A DNA stretch of 64,000 nt, taken from positions 19,036,126-19,100,125 of the forward strand of contig NC_073692.1 of assembly GCF_029784155.1 (NCBI RefSeq), in the 5' to 3' direction. A program made the translations under genes and the position numbers. Shown in pieces: positions 25,116 through 37,599 of this stretch (position 1 is its first letter; each line of letters starts with the position of its first letter). The notes under the pieces were generated by a model, which was not told the origin of the DNA, searched no databases, and saw only the letters and a program-made list of their open reading frames with translations. The stretch comes from Uranotaenia lowii (taxonomy: Eukaryota; Arthropoda; Insecta; Diptera; Culicidae).

Positions 25116-25985
25116 TAAAATTTTAATTCATTACAAAGATTTGTTCAAGATCGCATAATGTTTTGACGGACGCTTTAAAAACTGCAAAGTTTCGGTTTTG
25201 GTTTAAAATGTCCATAAACTCTTTTATTTTATCGAACTTTTTTTAGAAGCCAACATTACTCGCGATCTTCGAGCGAGTTCACTATTGAATTAAAACCTTT
25301 AATTTAATTATCTGAGATAAATTTTTCAGTGTTGCCAAAATATTTAGAGGTGAATGGCAAGGTTCTAATAAAAATACAGAGAGAGAGATAAACTAGAAGC
25401 ATTTTCGTGGAATGATAAAATATAAATTTTTCTCAAGGTTAGGTGAGATTTGATGCTTTATACAAGAAGACTCAACCTAAGATCAAGTAAGATCAAAAGA
25501 TAAACGGTTCGTTGAGTACTTTTAGCGATATTTCTGCTGGTGTAGCGTTTTATAAGTCATATTAAAAGAAGATGTCAAAAGTTTGCTTCCTACCTGAAGA
25601 AAAACTTTAAGTCACATTTTGTTAAATTTTCCATCCAAAGTTAAGTAATTTTAAATTACTTTTTTTAAATTTTGTTAAGGTAACGGCATACATGTTTTGA
25701 TACATTGTGCATACTTTTCTATAAAATTTCATCTTTGCACTCTGTGTATCGTGAGCTTCACTTTTCATAACTTTTGTGAAATGAGAAGCATTTTCCCGGA
25801 AAAGTGCCAAAAAAAAAAAATGTTCGAAAATGGTGTACTATCTCCAATATTTCGATTAGTCAGTTGACGAAAATGAGAGAAATAAACATTGGAGCGGTCT
25901 GAAATTCGATTCGGAAATATGGGGAGGAAAGCAGCTTCGTGCACAGAAAAAATCTTGGCAAAAACCGGGTCCGGTGGACAAAACT
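25116..25985. other. Non-coding, no gene seen
   Basis: AT-rich sequence with short frames only. Confidence 0.5.
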
Positions 25986-26039
25986 TTGATCCGGACAGTC
26001 TGGACCGGAAAACTGCCATTGTTGGAAATTGTTGAATCG

Positions 26040-27060
26040 AGTAAAGCTGCCTAGTAATCTAATGTGTACATGTGCAAATTTTTGTGACGTTCTGTCTTGT
26101 GATTTTTGAGATAGCGTCCAATGAAGAAGTTTTCGATTTTAAATTTTGGGCATCATGTACGCCATCTGTAATGTATACGATGAACCACCCTTACTTTTCA
26201 ATCAAAGCTATTTTTTGAAAATGTTTTTATGGTTTCCGGAAGCATGACCTTCAAAATCACTCAGTATTTTTAATTTGATCAAAGTTATGACAGATTTTGC
26301 CGATTATCTTTCTTCGGCACATGATGAACATATTTGACTTTTTATGAAAACAGAAAATCAACTTTGTTAGACCTATTCAAGAGCTATGCAGGAAAAAGGG
26401 ACGCATTTGCGGCAGTCTTTTTTGATAATTTAGCCATTCATTATGTCAATCGCTATAGAACACTAACTGATTTTCAGCTTCCACAGATCGTCAGCTTCCT
26501 CAAGAAAGATCTAGGTAGATATCAAATTTTTCAATGTTTCTCCTTGTCAATCTCCGAAAATCCAGGCCAGACTCGCCAACGAAAAGTTTCTGGCTGGAAA
26601 CCTGCCCGGTGCCTGTCAAAGAGTTCGTTTCGCTGTCGATTACGATTTTTTTTTTTAATCTCCCCGCTAGCAGTCTAAATATTTAACACACGATTTGACC
26701 ATCGTATTTTGTTAATTTTTCCAGTGAGCAGCATTTTAATCTCGTAGAAATAAAGTTAAGTCTGTTTTGGCCGGAAAAAAATTTTAAATCCTTCTTTTGT
26801 CATTTGGAGTTGAATCATCCAAACAAAAATTGTTTTGGTCGAATAGTTGATTTACAGCTGTTTTTGGGTGTCCCACTGGAATTTTCCCGGATTTTCTCGA
26901 TCCTGCCAAAAAAATTATCTATCAGTTTCTGTATTGGACGCTATCTCAAAAACCATTTGACCGAGCTTCAATTAATTTGAATTTTTACGTACAGGCAAGT
27001 TCGCTAAATATTTTATTAATTTCCATCCATGTATTTAAAAGTTATTCTGTGATGTTTTCG
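26040..27060. mobile_element. Foldback element, 'TTTTTGAGATAGCGTCCAAT' family
   Basis: TTTTTGAGATAGCGTCCAAT at 26103 has its inverted partner ATTGGACGCTATCTCAAAAA near 26933-26952, and the adjoining 70-100 bases on the outer sides are also related. A second copy lies inverted at 33320-34075. The interior contains ORF-like fragments without recognisable domains. Exact ends were not found. Confidence 0.6.
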
Positions 27061-29215
27061 TGAGTTTTATAAGGTTCTGTTCCTACCCGGCTGTCATCAA
27101 CACCGTTTTCGTTATTCGTCTTATCTTGGATGGTTTTAGAAATACACAGCAACATATAAGGGGGTTCTTTTCATGATTTGTTCTCTATATTATTATGTTA
27201 TATTTTTCCGCGGCTGCAACCAACTTTAAGGGGTCTTACGAACGCATATAAATATACGCGGCTAACCTCTCCTGAGGAAAAGTCATCTCGACCACATGGG
27301 GCTATCTAATGAAAAAGAGGTTTACTTTCTATTTACTCATCTTAGGCCCTATTGGAAACGGCACATCACGGATTCACACTTAACCCGTACCTCACCGTCG
27401 TTGTAGGCCTTCTAATATGCTGGCTCATGCAAGTTCTGCGGTTGAGGAATTTTTGACAAGCCGCCGCGCGGCCATAAGGTTGTTGGTAATAATTTTGAAA
27501 AATTGCCGCACGACAAATTGTTCGCAGCAAGTTCACAGCAGCGCAGCGACTGTTGAATTTCGAAGGCGGTGAAGCGCATCGAAAGTTTCACAAAATTCAG
27601 TTGCTCTACACCCCGAACGACGAACTATTTAGTAAGTAGTCATCGACCGGTTACTGTTACGGATCGTTGATTTTCGTGGGAAATCTTAGACCGGCATAGT
27701 TCCGATCTATGAGTAACCGACTTAACAATGAAACGTGAAACTCTCTCTCTCAGTCAGCGGTGACTTTAAGAATGATCGGCCAGTGTGTTACAAAGTTAAG
27801 TATCGCATTACAACCGGGCCCCGGAATAGTTGCTTCTTGGAAAGTTAATATCCCGTCGCTGTTGCTGATCATCGGCCAATAGATCTTGGCTCAAGATTTG
27901 CTCCATCAGAGCCCAACCAATTACGTTCATATGGAACAGCCACACACTATTAAGTTGAGATCGCAAGTGCTAAGGTTTGTTTTGTAACGAACCCCTGAGG
28001 AGGTCCAATCGGGTGTTGGATAGTTGTTGTTGTTGCTGGAACTGTCTCGCCACAACCAAACATATTTATACCGGTACCTTCTAGTCGCGGACACTGGAAG
28101 AAAAGTATATCGAAACGCCCTCGATCTATTACCTACCGAGTGAGTAGGTAACTTAAGCTATAAGCGGGTTAACTCCACTCCAAGATAGGCCATTAGGGTA
28201 CCTACTTCGTAACTCCACTCTCGAAAGAGGTTGGCGCTGTTGCCCGGACAACTTTAGGCATAGAAGCGAGGTGTGTGAAATGGAAAGGAGCGAAATCCGG
28301 TTTTTCGGAACGAATGAGGTGAATGGAGAAAAAAAAATACAACCAACGACTAACTAATATGTACTCCTAAATAAGCTGGGACCAGGCTCTGCGGATAACC
28401 ATTTACTAATGGAAAGTGTTTTTTTTTGCGTAAGAGAGATTTACTAAACGTTCTTTGTTGCGCGTTGTTAAGGATGCAAAAAAAAAACTAAACATTACTA
28501 TTCCGGTGTTAACCACTCAATTAAAGTGAAAGTTCATTTAAAATATTATCTACTATCAACGAATAATTGAAATTCTTTGAAAAAATAAAATTTAATTAAA
28601 AACACCTTATAATAATAATACCATATTACCAATGCATTGCATTGGCTCAGAAAATTTCCTGCACGAAAATATTTTTTTACGCCCTTATGATATTTTTTTT
28701 GTTCTATAATCGAACATTTCTATTTTAGTCGAAACATCAGGTCCCATATACTCAGGAAGGTTTTTAGAACTCTATCCCCATTTTTAGGCCTTGTGTCCCA
28801 GGTCATCAGGTTACTTAGAATACTGATGATGATGATAATAGCCGGAAGGGCTTAGTCCACGAGAAAAATACCGTTCGATTTCGAAACAAGGTTAAGGGGA
28901 GTTGCTACCAAGAAGAACACGTGACTGCGGCTAACACTAGCAATGTGTGTGCACTGTGCACTAATGAATCTAAAAACGAAACCAAGTGTAAAAAACCCCT
29001 ACATAGTCGCTTAGTTTCGGTACTTAGCATGATGGGGTGCTCGAGTTAAGCGCTTCCAACAGTTTAATGTCTCGAAACGTGAAACTTGCTAATGAGAAGA
29101 CGGTTTGGTCAGCGGTCAGCGTCGAGCGGTAGAAATCTATTGACAATTTGGGCAACTGTTGTATAGGTACGGACTTTTAAACGTATGTGAAAACGTTTTG
29201 AGGATAACGATACTG
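27061..29215. other. Unique, GC-richer non-coding sequence
   Basis: 27440-28360 is among the most complex and GC-rich parts of the contig and holds no repeats. It may be regulatory or contain untranslated exons, but no paired splice sites or ATG exon could be supported. A perfect 8-bp stem with a 7-base loop lies at 28129-28151 (TTACCTAC / GTAGGTAA). 28550-29215 is ordinary AT-rich sequence. Confidence 0.45.
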
Positions 29216-29552
29216 TAGACTGAGTCGATTTGAGGTTATTTTCAAATTTCTCAAACCCTGGAGTCTTAATAGTTTTGTTTTGGTTCAAAACTCATTCCTG
29301 ATTTTTTGCACATTTTTTAAGTAACGTGTTCATGAGTAAATTTAAACTTTAATATTGTATAGGAAAATAGAATATTTTTTACTGAAAAATCAACATCAAT
29401 TTTGTTTCTTCTGTGGGTCCGAGCCTGCTAATGGTTTTTGTGCTGATTTATAAATTCTATAAAGAAAGTTTTCGACTGAACAACTTTGCCGAAGACCGTT
29501 GTTGCGTATCTTATTAGACAAAATAGTTATCAGGTATTGAATGGGGGCAAAT

Positions 29553-31093
29553 TTAGGGTGGTCGGATTTACCGGTTTTTTCAAATCCGGTATTTCGGTAT
29601 TTGCAATTTATAAAACCGATAAAACCGGTAAAACCGGTATTTTCCTAAGCATATCGAATTCATGAAAAAGTTTCGGCTTATTGCAGTAGTAATGGCATAA
29701 AATGCTCAGAATTTATAACGCAATAGATTTAACAACATTTTCATTTGAAAAATATGGTATTGTGTCCTTAAATTATCCCTTTGTAAAAAATCTATCATCA
29801 TCCTCATAAAAGTCATAATATTTATCATCGTCATTTCAATATTATAATTTTGCTGTAAGGTTGCTGAAATTATAGAAGTTTCAAATAATTTTCAACGAAT
29901 TTTTGTCCTGTATTCAGATTTAATAACAAATTTCACAAATTTAGTTACAGTTTTAAAACGGCTTTCATGAAAATGATATACAAAATATATATATTTTTAA
30001 AAACTAAAAGATTTTACGGTGAAAAAATTGCTTAATTTGATTAGGCAAAACACATAACACTGTGACAAAGTTTCTGGTAAACTAACAGAATTACAGATTT
30101 TTGTTGTCTAAAACACGGATGTTTTCCCCGCAACCTAGGTCGTGATCGCATTCTGTTTGCCTTTCTTCCAATAAAACGAACATAAGGGAATAAAATCAAG
30201 TCAAATTTCAGCAATAAATATAGTTGATTGGATTTGATAAATACGCTTTTTATAATAAAACTATTGCAAATCTATAAATACTTTGTTACTGCTTTGTCTG
30301 GAAAGAAAATGCTTCAACAGCGTTAAAACAAAAACAACAGAATTCCATCAACTACCTTGAAACTATTGATAGATAAATTTCTTATAAACATTTTAACATG
30401 TGTTTAACTGCTGACTCTGTTGAAACATTTAATGTTTTAAAAGGAAGTTTCTAATCAGCTATCAACAATTTTGGTTTTAAATTTAAAATTTGTGAAAGCC
30501 CGGCACCGTTGAGAACGATTTTGATCAACTTGGCCTCTTTATAGATAAAACTTTTTTTGCATCTTTTGACCAAATTCCAGTTTTTCAAAGAAAAATACGG
30601 TGATTATTGTGAAGCAATCTTATATTTCTTGTAGCTGTATCTTTTCTTCAGTCATTGTACACTTGAACAGTCTTTAAATGTTGTGGAGCGTTAGTTCGAT
30701 AGCTGAACTGAAATGTGTAAAGTTTCATGAAAAAATATCATCTAAGAGAGAGATTGCAGCTTGTCAATGCTCTTATGAAGGCCACTATAGCTGTAACCCA
30801 AAAAGTTACATCGACAAGTTTTAGCAACAACCAAATCTCACATAAACCATGCAGTAAGGTTTAATGAGCTTAGATTTTAAAGCTGATTGAACAAAATTTA
30901 AGTATTTGTACCCATACATATTTGGTAAAAAAAACATTTAGCTGTGTCAATTTTATTTCAATGCTAAAGAACAGTGAAAAATTAACCGGAAATACCGGTT
31001 TTTTACCGTCTCAATAGCCGGTATTTCCGGTATTGGAAAATGGACGGTTTTACCGGTTTTACCGGTTTCGGTAAAACCGGTTAGACCACCCTA
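29553..31093. mobile_element. Nested MITE-like element, TIR TAGGGTGGTC
   Basis: The ends TTAGGGTGGTC and GACCACCCTA are inverted and are followed inwards by inverted clusters of ACCGGT/CCGGTA words (29568-29640 and 30975-31080). Perfect 8-bp target duplications GGGCAAAT flank it at 29545-29552 and 31094-31101. The length is 1541 bp. The 8-bp target and TA-start ends fit a non-autonomous hAT-like element. The AT-rich interior has no transposase. Confidence 0.82.
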
Positions 31094-31255
31094 GGGCAAA
31101 TCTTTTGGCATTCAAAAACAAAAAAATTAATTGACATCCTGCTGGGTGCCTAGCGAAGTACTGCATGACTACTTTTCAAGCAATACTTCGCGAGGCACCA
31201 GCAGTGATGCCAATTGAATTAATTGTTTTTCAATGTCAAAAGAAATACCTCTGAT

Positions 31256-32858
31256 CATGGCCGTAGGAAGAACCGACTCATGGGGGGGGTTTTGGAGTCT
31301 GACTTTTACCAATGATTTTTCCTAACAAAGCACGAATAAAAAAAATTAAAACACATTATGTTTGTAACCAAATGATTATTACTTTTAAGTACTCATTAAT
31401 AGTTTTCGTATTAAATCGTTACTTTAGAAAAGTGGCCCTTAACCTAAAAGGTAGTCCAAACTTTTATAATTATACCTTAAGAAACAAAATATGGAATTTG
31501 TTTAACAGTCCGGTAGATCAAACTTTTTTGATTTGAGCATAAAATAATTTCTTTTTAGAGTAGCTTTCAAAACTTTTTCAATACTCAAAACAAACAAGCC
31601 CAAACTCTTTTGCGAATTCCAAGATTATAACCTTTGATAAAAATAAATAAAATTTTCCAAAAATAATAATCAATAAAAAAATTTCGGATCAAATTTGCTT
31701 AATGCAAACTTGAACCAAATTTATGATTTTAGTTTGACATTTTGCTTTACAAAACTGCAATTAATAAACAGCGCAATGTTAAACGATACACCGAGAAAAA
31801 ATAAAATTATGTGCAGATTTTTTAAGTGAAATCAGGTACATGTTTCTTTAACAGCAAATATTTTTTTCATGAAGAATCAATTCCGTAATGAAAACCTGTG
31901 AATGATTTTTTTTAAACTTTGGATTTTTTGCATAAAACAAAAACTAGAAAATTAACTTTAATTCTAATTTATATTTGTGATTTTCAGCTGAATTGTGTGT
32001 ATAAACTTATTTTGATTAAAAATTTAAAATCTGGAATTCGAATTGATAAGCAAGTTTTTAAGTTCGTGTTCTCTTGAATTCCTCATTTACAAGCTAAATC
32101 TCTATCTGAATTTTGAATCTGCATTCTGAATCTGATTTCTGAAACTGATTTCAAAAATTGATCTTTAAATCTGTTTCTAAATTTCTATACGATTTCTGAA
32201 ATGTTCCAAAAATACGATTTCCGAAACTTAATTCCAGATCAGAATTTTACAAGCCAAGTTTTAGAGCCTTCATTCATGAATATTTTATTTAAATTCTGTA
32301 GTTCTGAGTTAATCATAATTCATTATTTCAAGTATTCATTTTTAATCTGTATTGTGAATCTGTGTTAATTAAAATGTTAATTAAATTAAAATGTGAATTT
32401 CAAACGATGAAACTGAATCTGAGTTTTCAATTTTGGATCGCTGTTTAGAAGTTTTAAATGTATGAATTTTGTGTAAGAATTAAGAACTTCGAACTTCATT
32501 ATAAAAAAATCTGGATACAGAATCAGAAATACGAAAACAGAAATACAATTTTTAGAATGAGAAAATGGAACCTGAACCTAAATGGGTTAATTAAAAATTT
32601 ATTATTCAGACCAGAATTTCTATGAACAAGTGAGAAATTTTTTTAAACCTGTAGCAGAATTTTGAACTTTGGATGGATTTTTGAGGTTTTGGTATTGGTT
32701 TTTAGTCAAGATTGTTGCTGTTGAATGACTTAACTCTGTTAACATATTTTGTTTATCAATTTTAAATTTTGAGTGTAGAGAAGAATACCTCGTTTGCTTT
32801 TTTGGACCTTCATGGGGGGGGTTTAACCCCCAAAACCCGCCCCGTTCCTACGGCCATG
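31256..32858. mobile_element. Nested element, TIR CATGGCCGTAGGAA
   Basis: The ends CATGGCCGTAGGAA and TTCCTACGGCCATG are perfect inverted repeats of 14 bases, with a G-rich tract just inside each (CATGGGGGGGGTTT occurs near both ends). Flanks CCTCTGAT (31248-31255) and CCTCTGTT (32859-32866) differ at one base, an 8-bp target duplication. Length 1603 bp. The interior is AT-rich and non-coding. It fits a non-autonomous hAT-like element. Confidence 0.82.
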
Positions 32859-33319
32859 CCTCTGTTAAACAGCTAATAACTTTTTTGCCTGATAAGATAC
32901 GAAGATACTGTGTTCGAAAAAGTTGTTTAGCGGAAAATTTCCTTTAAAAAATTCATAAATTGGCACAAAACCCATTAGTAGGCTCGAGTCTACAGCAGAA
33001 ACAAACATTATATTGATTTTTCAGTACAAAATATTCAATTTTTCTATACAAACCTAAAAATTTAAATTCACTCATGTAAAAGTTACTTAATATTTTTGCA
33101 AAAAATCATGAATAAGTTTTGAACCAAAATGAAGCAATTTAAGACCCCAGGCTTTGAGAAATTCAAAAAAGACCTCAAATCGACTCAGTCTACTATACAG
33201 GTCTCAAAGTAAAGTTAAAATATTTTTTAGTTTTCTAGATGGAAATGAAACTTTGGGGTGGTTCCATAAAAAAAAACTAATTATTAGAAGTCTGAAACAC
33301 AATTGATTTTGATAAAACT

Positions 33320-34075
33320 TATGATTTAAAGAATTTTCTTACATTTTTCCTTCGTACCGTATATCGCACAATTTTCCCAGGACTTTTAATAAGGAGTATA
33401 TTCCAAAAAAAAGAACACTTTGTTTTGTGAATAACTTCTGAATGCATGGATGAAAATTGATGAGTTTTTCAGTGAAGCTACCTAGTAATGTAATGTGTAC
33501 GTGAACAAAATTTGGTGACAATCTGTCAAGTAATTTTTGAGATAGCGTCCAATATTTTTTGGGAAGAATCTAGAAATTTCCGGAGAAGTTCCGGTTGAAA
33601 ACATAAAAACAGCTGGAAATCAACTATTTGACCAAAATTCACGAGGTAAATTGTTTAAGAAGTCTTAGAGGATCTAGTAGTGAGCATAAATTTGAAAAAG
33701 TGAAGATGATTGATTCCATTAAGTTAAGGGAATGTGAGACGTTTTTTCAAGCTCAATCCGGAAATTTGAATAGAGAAAGTGATTAAAAAAATCAAATTTA
33801 TCTGATTGGTTTGTCTAGCTGACTTAGCTTGATTTCATTTGTTTAAGGTAGAAAACTTGCCCACCGGTAAAATAAACAAAATGCGGTGGTCAAATCGTGC
33901 GCAAAATATTCAAACTTCTTGTGGGGAGATATATTGAAAAAATTCGTAATGGACAGTAAAACGAACTCTTTAGCGATCACCTAGCAGGATTCCAACCAGA
34001 AACTTTTCGTTAACAAGTCTCACCTGTATTTCCCGGAGATGAACAAGGAGAAAAAAATTGAAAAAAATAATGTCT
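33320..34075 (-). mobile_element. Second, inverted copy of the GAGATAGCGTCCAAT family
   Basis: GAGATAGCGTCCAAT at 33538 and the upstream GAATAACTT..ATGGATG..CTAGTAATGTAATGTGTAC blocks are homologous to the complement of 26930-27060. 33880-34060 corresponds to the complement of about 26490-26700 (AACTTTTCGTT, GGTCAAATCGTG). The copy is inverted relative to the first. Confidence 0.6.
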
Positions 34076-34146
34076 AGTACTTAAGGTGAGGAGGCTAACG
34101 AGCTGTGGAAACTGGAAATTACTCAGTCTTACTTAACTTTTGACAC

Positions 34147-34646
34147 NNNNNNNNNNNNNNNNNNNNNNNNNNNNNNNNNNNNNNNNNNNNNNNNNNNNNN
34201 NNNNNNNNNNNNNNNNNNNNNNNNNNNNNNNNNNNNNNNNNNNNNNNNNNNNNNNNNNNNNNNNNNNNNNNNNNNNNNNNNNNNNNNNNNNNNNNNNNNN
34301 NNNNNNNNNNNNNNNNNNNNNNNNNNNNNNNNNNNNNNNNNNNNNNNNNNNNNNNNNNNNNNNNNNNNNNNNNNNNNNNNNNNNNNNNNNNNNNNNNNNN
34401 NNNNNNNNNNNNNNNNNNNNNNNNNNNNNNNNNNNNNNNNNNNNNNNNNNNNNNNNNNNNNNNNNNNNNNNNNNNNNNNNNNNNNNNNNNNNNNNNNNNN
34501 NNNNNNNNNNNNNNNNNNNNNNNNNNNNNNNNNNNNNNNNNNNNNNNNNNNNNNNNNNNNNNNNNNNNNNNNNNNNNNNNNNNNNNNNNNNNNNNNNNNN
34601 NNNNNNNNNNNNNNNNNNNNNNNNNNNNNNNNNNNNNNNNNNNNNN
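34147..34646. other. Assembly gap, 500 N
   Basis: Exactly 500 N, again abutting a 9-bp satellite; the true size is unknown. Confidence 0.97.
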
Positions 34647-35670
34647 AATGACAAAAATGACAAAAATGACAAAAATGACAAAAATGACAAAAATGACAAA
34701 AATGACAAAAATGACAAAAATGACAAAAATGACAAAAATGACAAAAATGACAAAAATGACAAAAATGACAAAAATGACAAAAATGACAAAAATGACAAAA
34801 ATGACAAAAATGACAAAAATGACAAAAATGACAAAAATGACAAAAATGACAAAATGACAAAAATGACAAAAATGACAAAAATGACAAAAATGACAAAAAT
34901 GACAAAAATGACAAAAATGACAAAAATGACAAAAATGACAAAAATGACAAAAATGACAAAAATGACAAAAATGACAAAAATGACAAAAATGACAAAAATG
35001 ACAAAAATGACAAAAATGACAAAAATGACAAAAATGACAAAAATGACAAAAATGACAAAAATGACAAAAATGACAAAAATGACAAAAATGACAAAAATGA
35101 CAAAAATGACAAAAATGACAAAAATGACAAAAATGACAAAAATGACAAAAATGACAAAAATGACAAAAATGACAAAAATGACAAAAATGACAAAAATGAC
35201 AAAAATGACAAAAATGACAAAAATGACAAAAATGACAAAAATGACAAAAATGACAAAAATGACAAAAATGACAAAAATGACAAAAATGACAAAAATGACA
35301 AAAATGACAAAAATGACAAAAATGACAAAAATGACAAAAATGACAAAAATGACAAAAATGACAAAATTGACAAAAATGACAAAAATGACAAAAAAGACAA
35401 AAATGACAAAAATGACAAAAATGACAAAAATGACAAAAATGACAAAAATGACAAAAATGACAAAAATGACAAAAATGACAAAAATGACAAAAATGACAAA
35501 AATGACAAAAATGACAAAAATGACAAAAATGAGCAAAATGACAAAAATGACAAAAATGACAAAAATGACAAAAATGACAAAAATGACAAAAATGACAAAA
35601 ATGACAAATGTTAAAAATAAAAAAAATTTAAAAAATAAATAAAATGACAAAAATGACAAAAATGACAAAA
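34647..35670 (+). repeat. 9-bp satellite array, unit TGACAAAAA
   Basis: A nearly homogeneous array of the same satellite as 1-4421 but on the opposite strand. Length variants are rare here (an 8-bp unit near 34852). Base variants occur near 35366, 35394 and 35532, and the right end decays from 35608 (GTTAAAAATAAAAAA). Frames reading MTK or NDK repeats are artefacts of the 9-base unit. Confidence 0.96.
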
Positions 35671-37351
35671 AATTATGTCGCTTCTTAATGATCTATTTCC
35701 AGTCGAAATGAAAACTGAATATTACTTTAAATAGATTTACGATCATTCTACTACCTTAGAAAAAAAAATGGTCCAACAAAGTCCGCTTGAGAGTTTCCTC
35801 ATCTGAAAAGTGTGTTCCTGTTTGCCAATTAGTAGCTACCTTCTTGACATCAGGCAGGGACCGAATCAATCGACTCCCGTAGGTGTCATCGTTATCGATC
35901 GGACTAATCTTAGGAAAAACACTCCTCCTCAAGAGCTTCACCAAACAAAACCACTTAAACGCAAACGCGAATTCTCCCCCGCAGGAGCTTTTCGATTTTC
36001 TACGTTGATCATCTTTTTTAATATGAAATGTGTATGTGTGTTTTCCTCATATTTAGTCTCCAGCGAAACAAACTTCAGTCAGAAGCTGAAGTTTTTAAGT
36101 AAAATAGAAAAAAAGTGTCTAACGAACCTATCGACTCGAAACTTAAACTACTGAAAAGAAAGAAAGAAAAAAAAACGCCAAACGCAACGAACAAGTACAA
36201 TCCATGGATGGAGTAAATGGCTACTTAATAGATTTAGCCAAGAGAAACGCGAAAATCTTACGCGAGCAAAGCCAAATGTGCCGGTTTAGAGAAGGAGCTG
36301 GTGTGTTGTTATGTTTAGTTTTTAAGTATACACCAGGGCGTTTGCCAACACTCTAAAAGAGGGAGGCCGCAAGTGATTTGAATATATGCAAATACGTGCT
36401 TCTCGGGAGACCAAATTTAAGTTTGTGTTGAACGACGGAAGCCTCCAAGAACAAACCGAAAACCAAAAGCAGCCCCCGCCCAAGTTAAGTTTAGTGTTTG
36501 AGAAGACGAAGCTGTCAAGTGTGAATCGAAGTGGCGTGAAGTGAAGTGAAGCCTGAGCGTGTTTCCAAAAATAAAACAAATAACCTCATCCGTTTGTTCA
36601 CCTGGCTGACTGGAAGTAAGCAGAAGTTGTTTCCCAACATCATCTAAATATCAGCAGCCATCATCGTCGTCATCTGTCCCCAAGAGACTCTTCCAGTGAA
36701 AAATCTTCCTTTTTGACGGCGAACGTTTCGATGACATAATTGAAACAAATTTGTCAGATTCATGAAACTTCAGCAATTCTTTCCGGCATCACGAAGAAGA
36801 TTGCCCCGCAAGTAAATCTGTTTTAATTCAATCGTGGCAAAAGTTGATGCTTACGCGACTTACTAGGAAGAAAAAAACCAACAACGCTCCAGGCGATCCC
36901 GCGAAAAATTAGCACAGAAAGAGATTATGTCAACGAAGAAAAGTGCAAGTGCAAAAGCGCTCAAATGATGCAACAACAACATTTCGTTATCGACAAATAA
37001 GCCGGGGCATAAAAAGCAGTTGTGACCATAAGTTTGTGAGCCTTATTTTGGGGGGACTCGCGAAAAGTGACCAGAGCTTAAGATAGCCGAGACAGGAGTT
37101 TCGGGTGTTAAGAAAAATATAAACACCAAACCGGCTATTATTCCAGGCTCTCCGAGGCGTTTAAGTTTCAGCACGCGCGACGCTGAGGAAGATAAATACT
37201 CATTCGGACCTGTGTTATTAAGGGGTGTTTTTTCTTCTCTCGCCCCTCTCGAATGTGTTTCCTTTTGAGGAGCCTTTGGGTAGCTACCAAGAAAGTTTCC
37301 TGTATTTGCTGAGTCAATTATCGTCTGCCGAAGGAGCTAACAGCAGCAACC
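35671..37351 (+). promoter_or_regulatory. Probable promoter and 5' UTR region of the downstream gene
   Basis: This is unique, repeat-free and GC-richer sequence immediately upstream of the coding exon. It contains TTATCGATCGG at 35891-35901 (near the DREF-type TATCGATA element) and an Inr-like TCAGTC at 36075-36080 without a matching DPE. 36160-37351 is rich in CAAC/GAAG words, as in long insect 5' UTRs. A pyrimidine-rich stretch at 37230-37284 could hide a 3' splice site, so the UTR may be split. The start site was not located. Confidence 0.4.
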
Positions 37352-37417
37352 ATGTTTGCCCCAAGGAATTCTTCCCCACTTCATATCTACAACAGTGACG
37401 AAGTTGCTGCTTATCAG
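37352..37417 (+). CDS. First coding exon of an unidentified gene (22 codons, partial)
   Basis: ATG at 37352 sits in a good insect start context (CAGCAACCATG). It opens 22 codons whose product begins MFAPRNSSPL and ends SDEVAAYQ. The exon ends CAG followed by GTTAGT, a good splice donor, in phase 0. Codon use is balanced and unlike the AT-rich flanks. A long, GC-richer leader precedes it and satellite-filled intron follows. No domain can be read from 22 residues and I do not recognise the protein. The rest of the coding sequence must lie beyond a long intron, probably outside the window. An alternative view is that it is a chance ATG frame, but start context, donor and position at the edge of unique sequence argue against this. 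Confidence 0.55.
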
Positions 37418-37599
37418 GTTAGTTTTGGGTTATTCTTAAACAAAAAAAAACCGATAAATTCATATTTAAACTATGAATATGATTAAATGCTAGGAAGACT
37501 CTTAGTTGTTGAAAATTCAGCACATTTTTTAAAGAGAATACGAAATTTCTTTAAACGCTCTTTTACGTTTATGCACATCTAACGGAAATGAATAAATGA

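Larger units (their letters stand above)
29216..33192. mobile_element. TAGACTGAGTCGA foldback element with two nested insertions
   Basis: The left arm (29216-29544) and right arm (32867-33192) match the arms of the intact copy at 40794-41611. The sequence is interrupted at 29553-31093 and 31256-32858. Subtracting both insertions and one 8-bp target copy each gives 3977 - 1549 - 1611 = 817 bp, against 818 bp for the intact element. The flanks CGATACTG and CTATACAG agree at six of eight positions, consistent with a diverged 8-bp target duplication. An 8-bp duplication is typical of hAT elements; no transposase is present. Confidence 0.85.

Noticed and set aside
25580..25605. Minus-strand CAG|GTAGGA with a pyrimidine tract, like a recursive splice site
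   Set aside because: The donor half is weak, the site is on the opposite strand, and no minus-strand gene is apparent nearby.
26334..26678. 114-codon frame as a transposase fragment
   Set aside because: No transposase motif, and the frame lies within a foldback family whose other copy does not keep it open.
27247..27290. TATAAATA followed by an initiator-like TCATCT
   Set aside because: The spacing (about 38 bases) is too long for a TATA-Inr pair and the words are common in AT-rich DNA.
34129..35668. Frames of about 500 codons across gap 2
   Set aside because: Satellite plus translated N; not coding.
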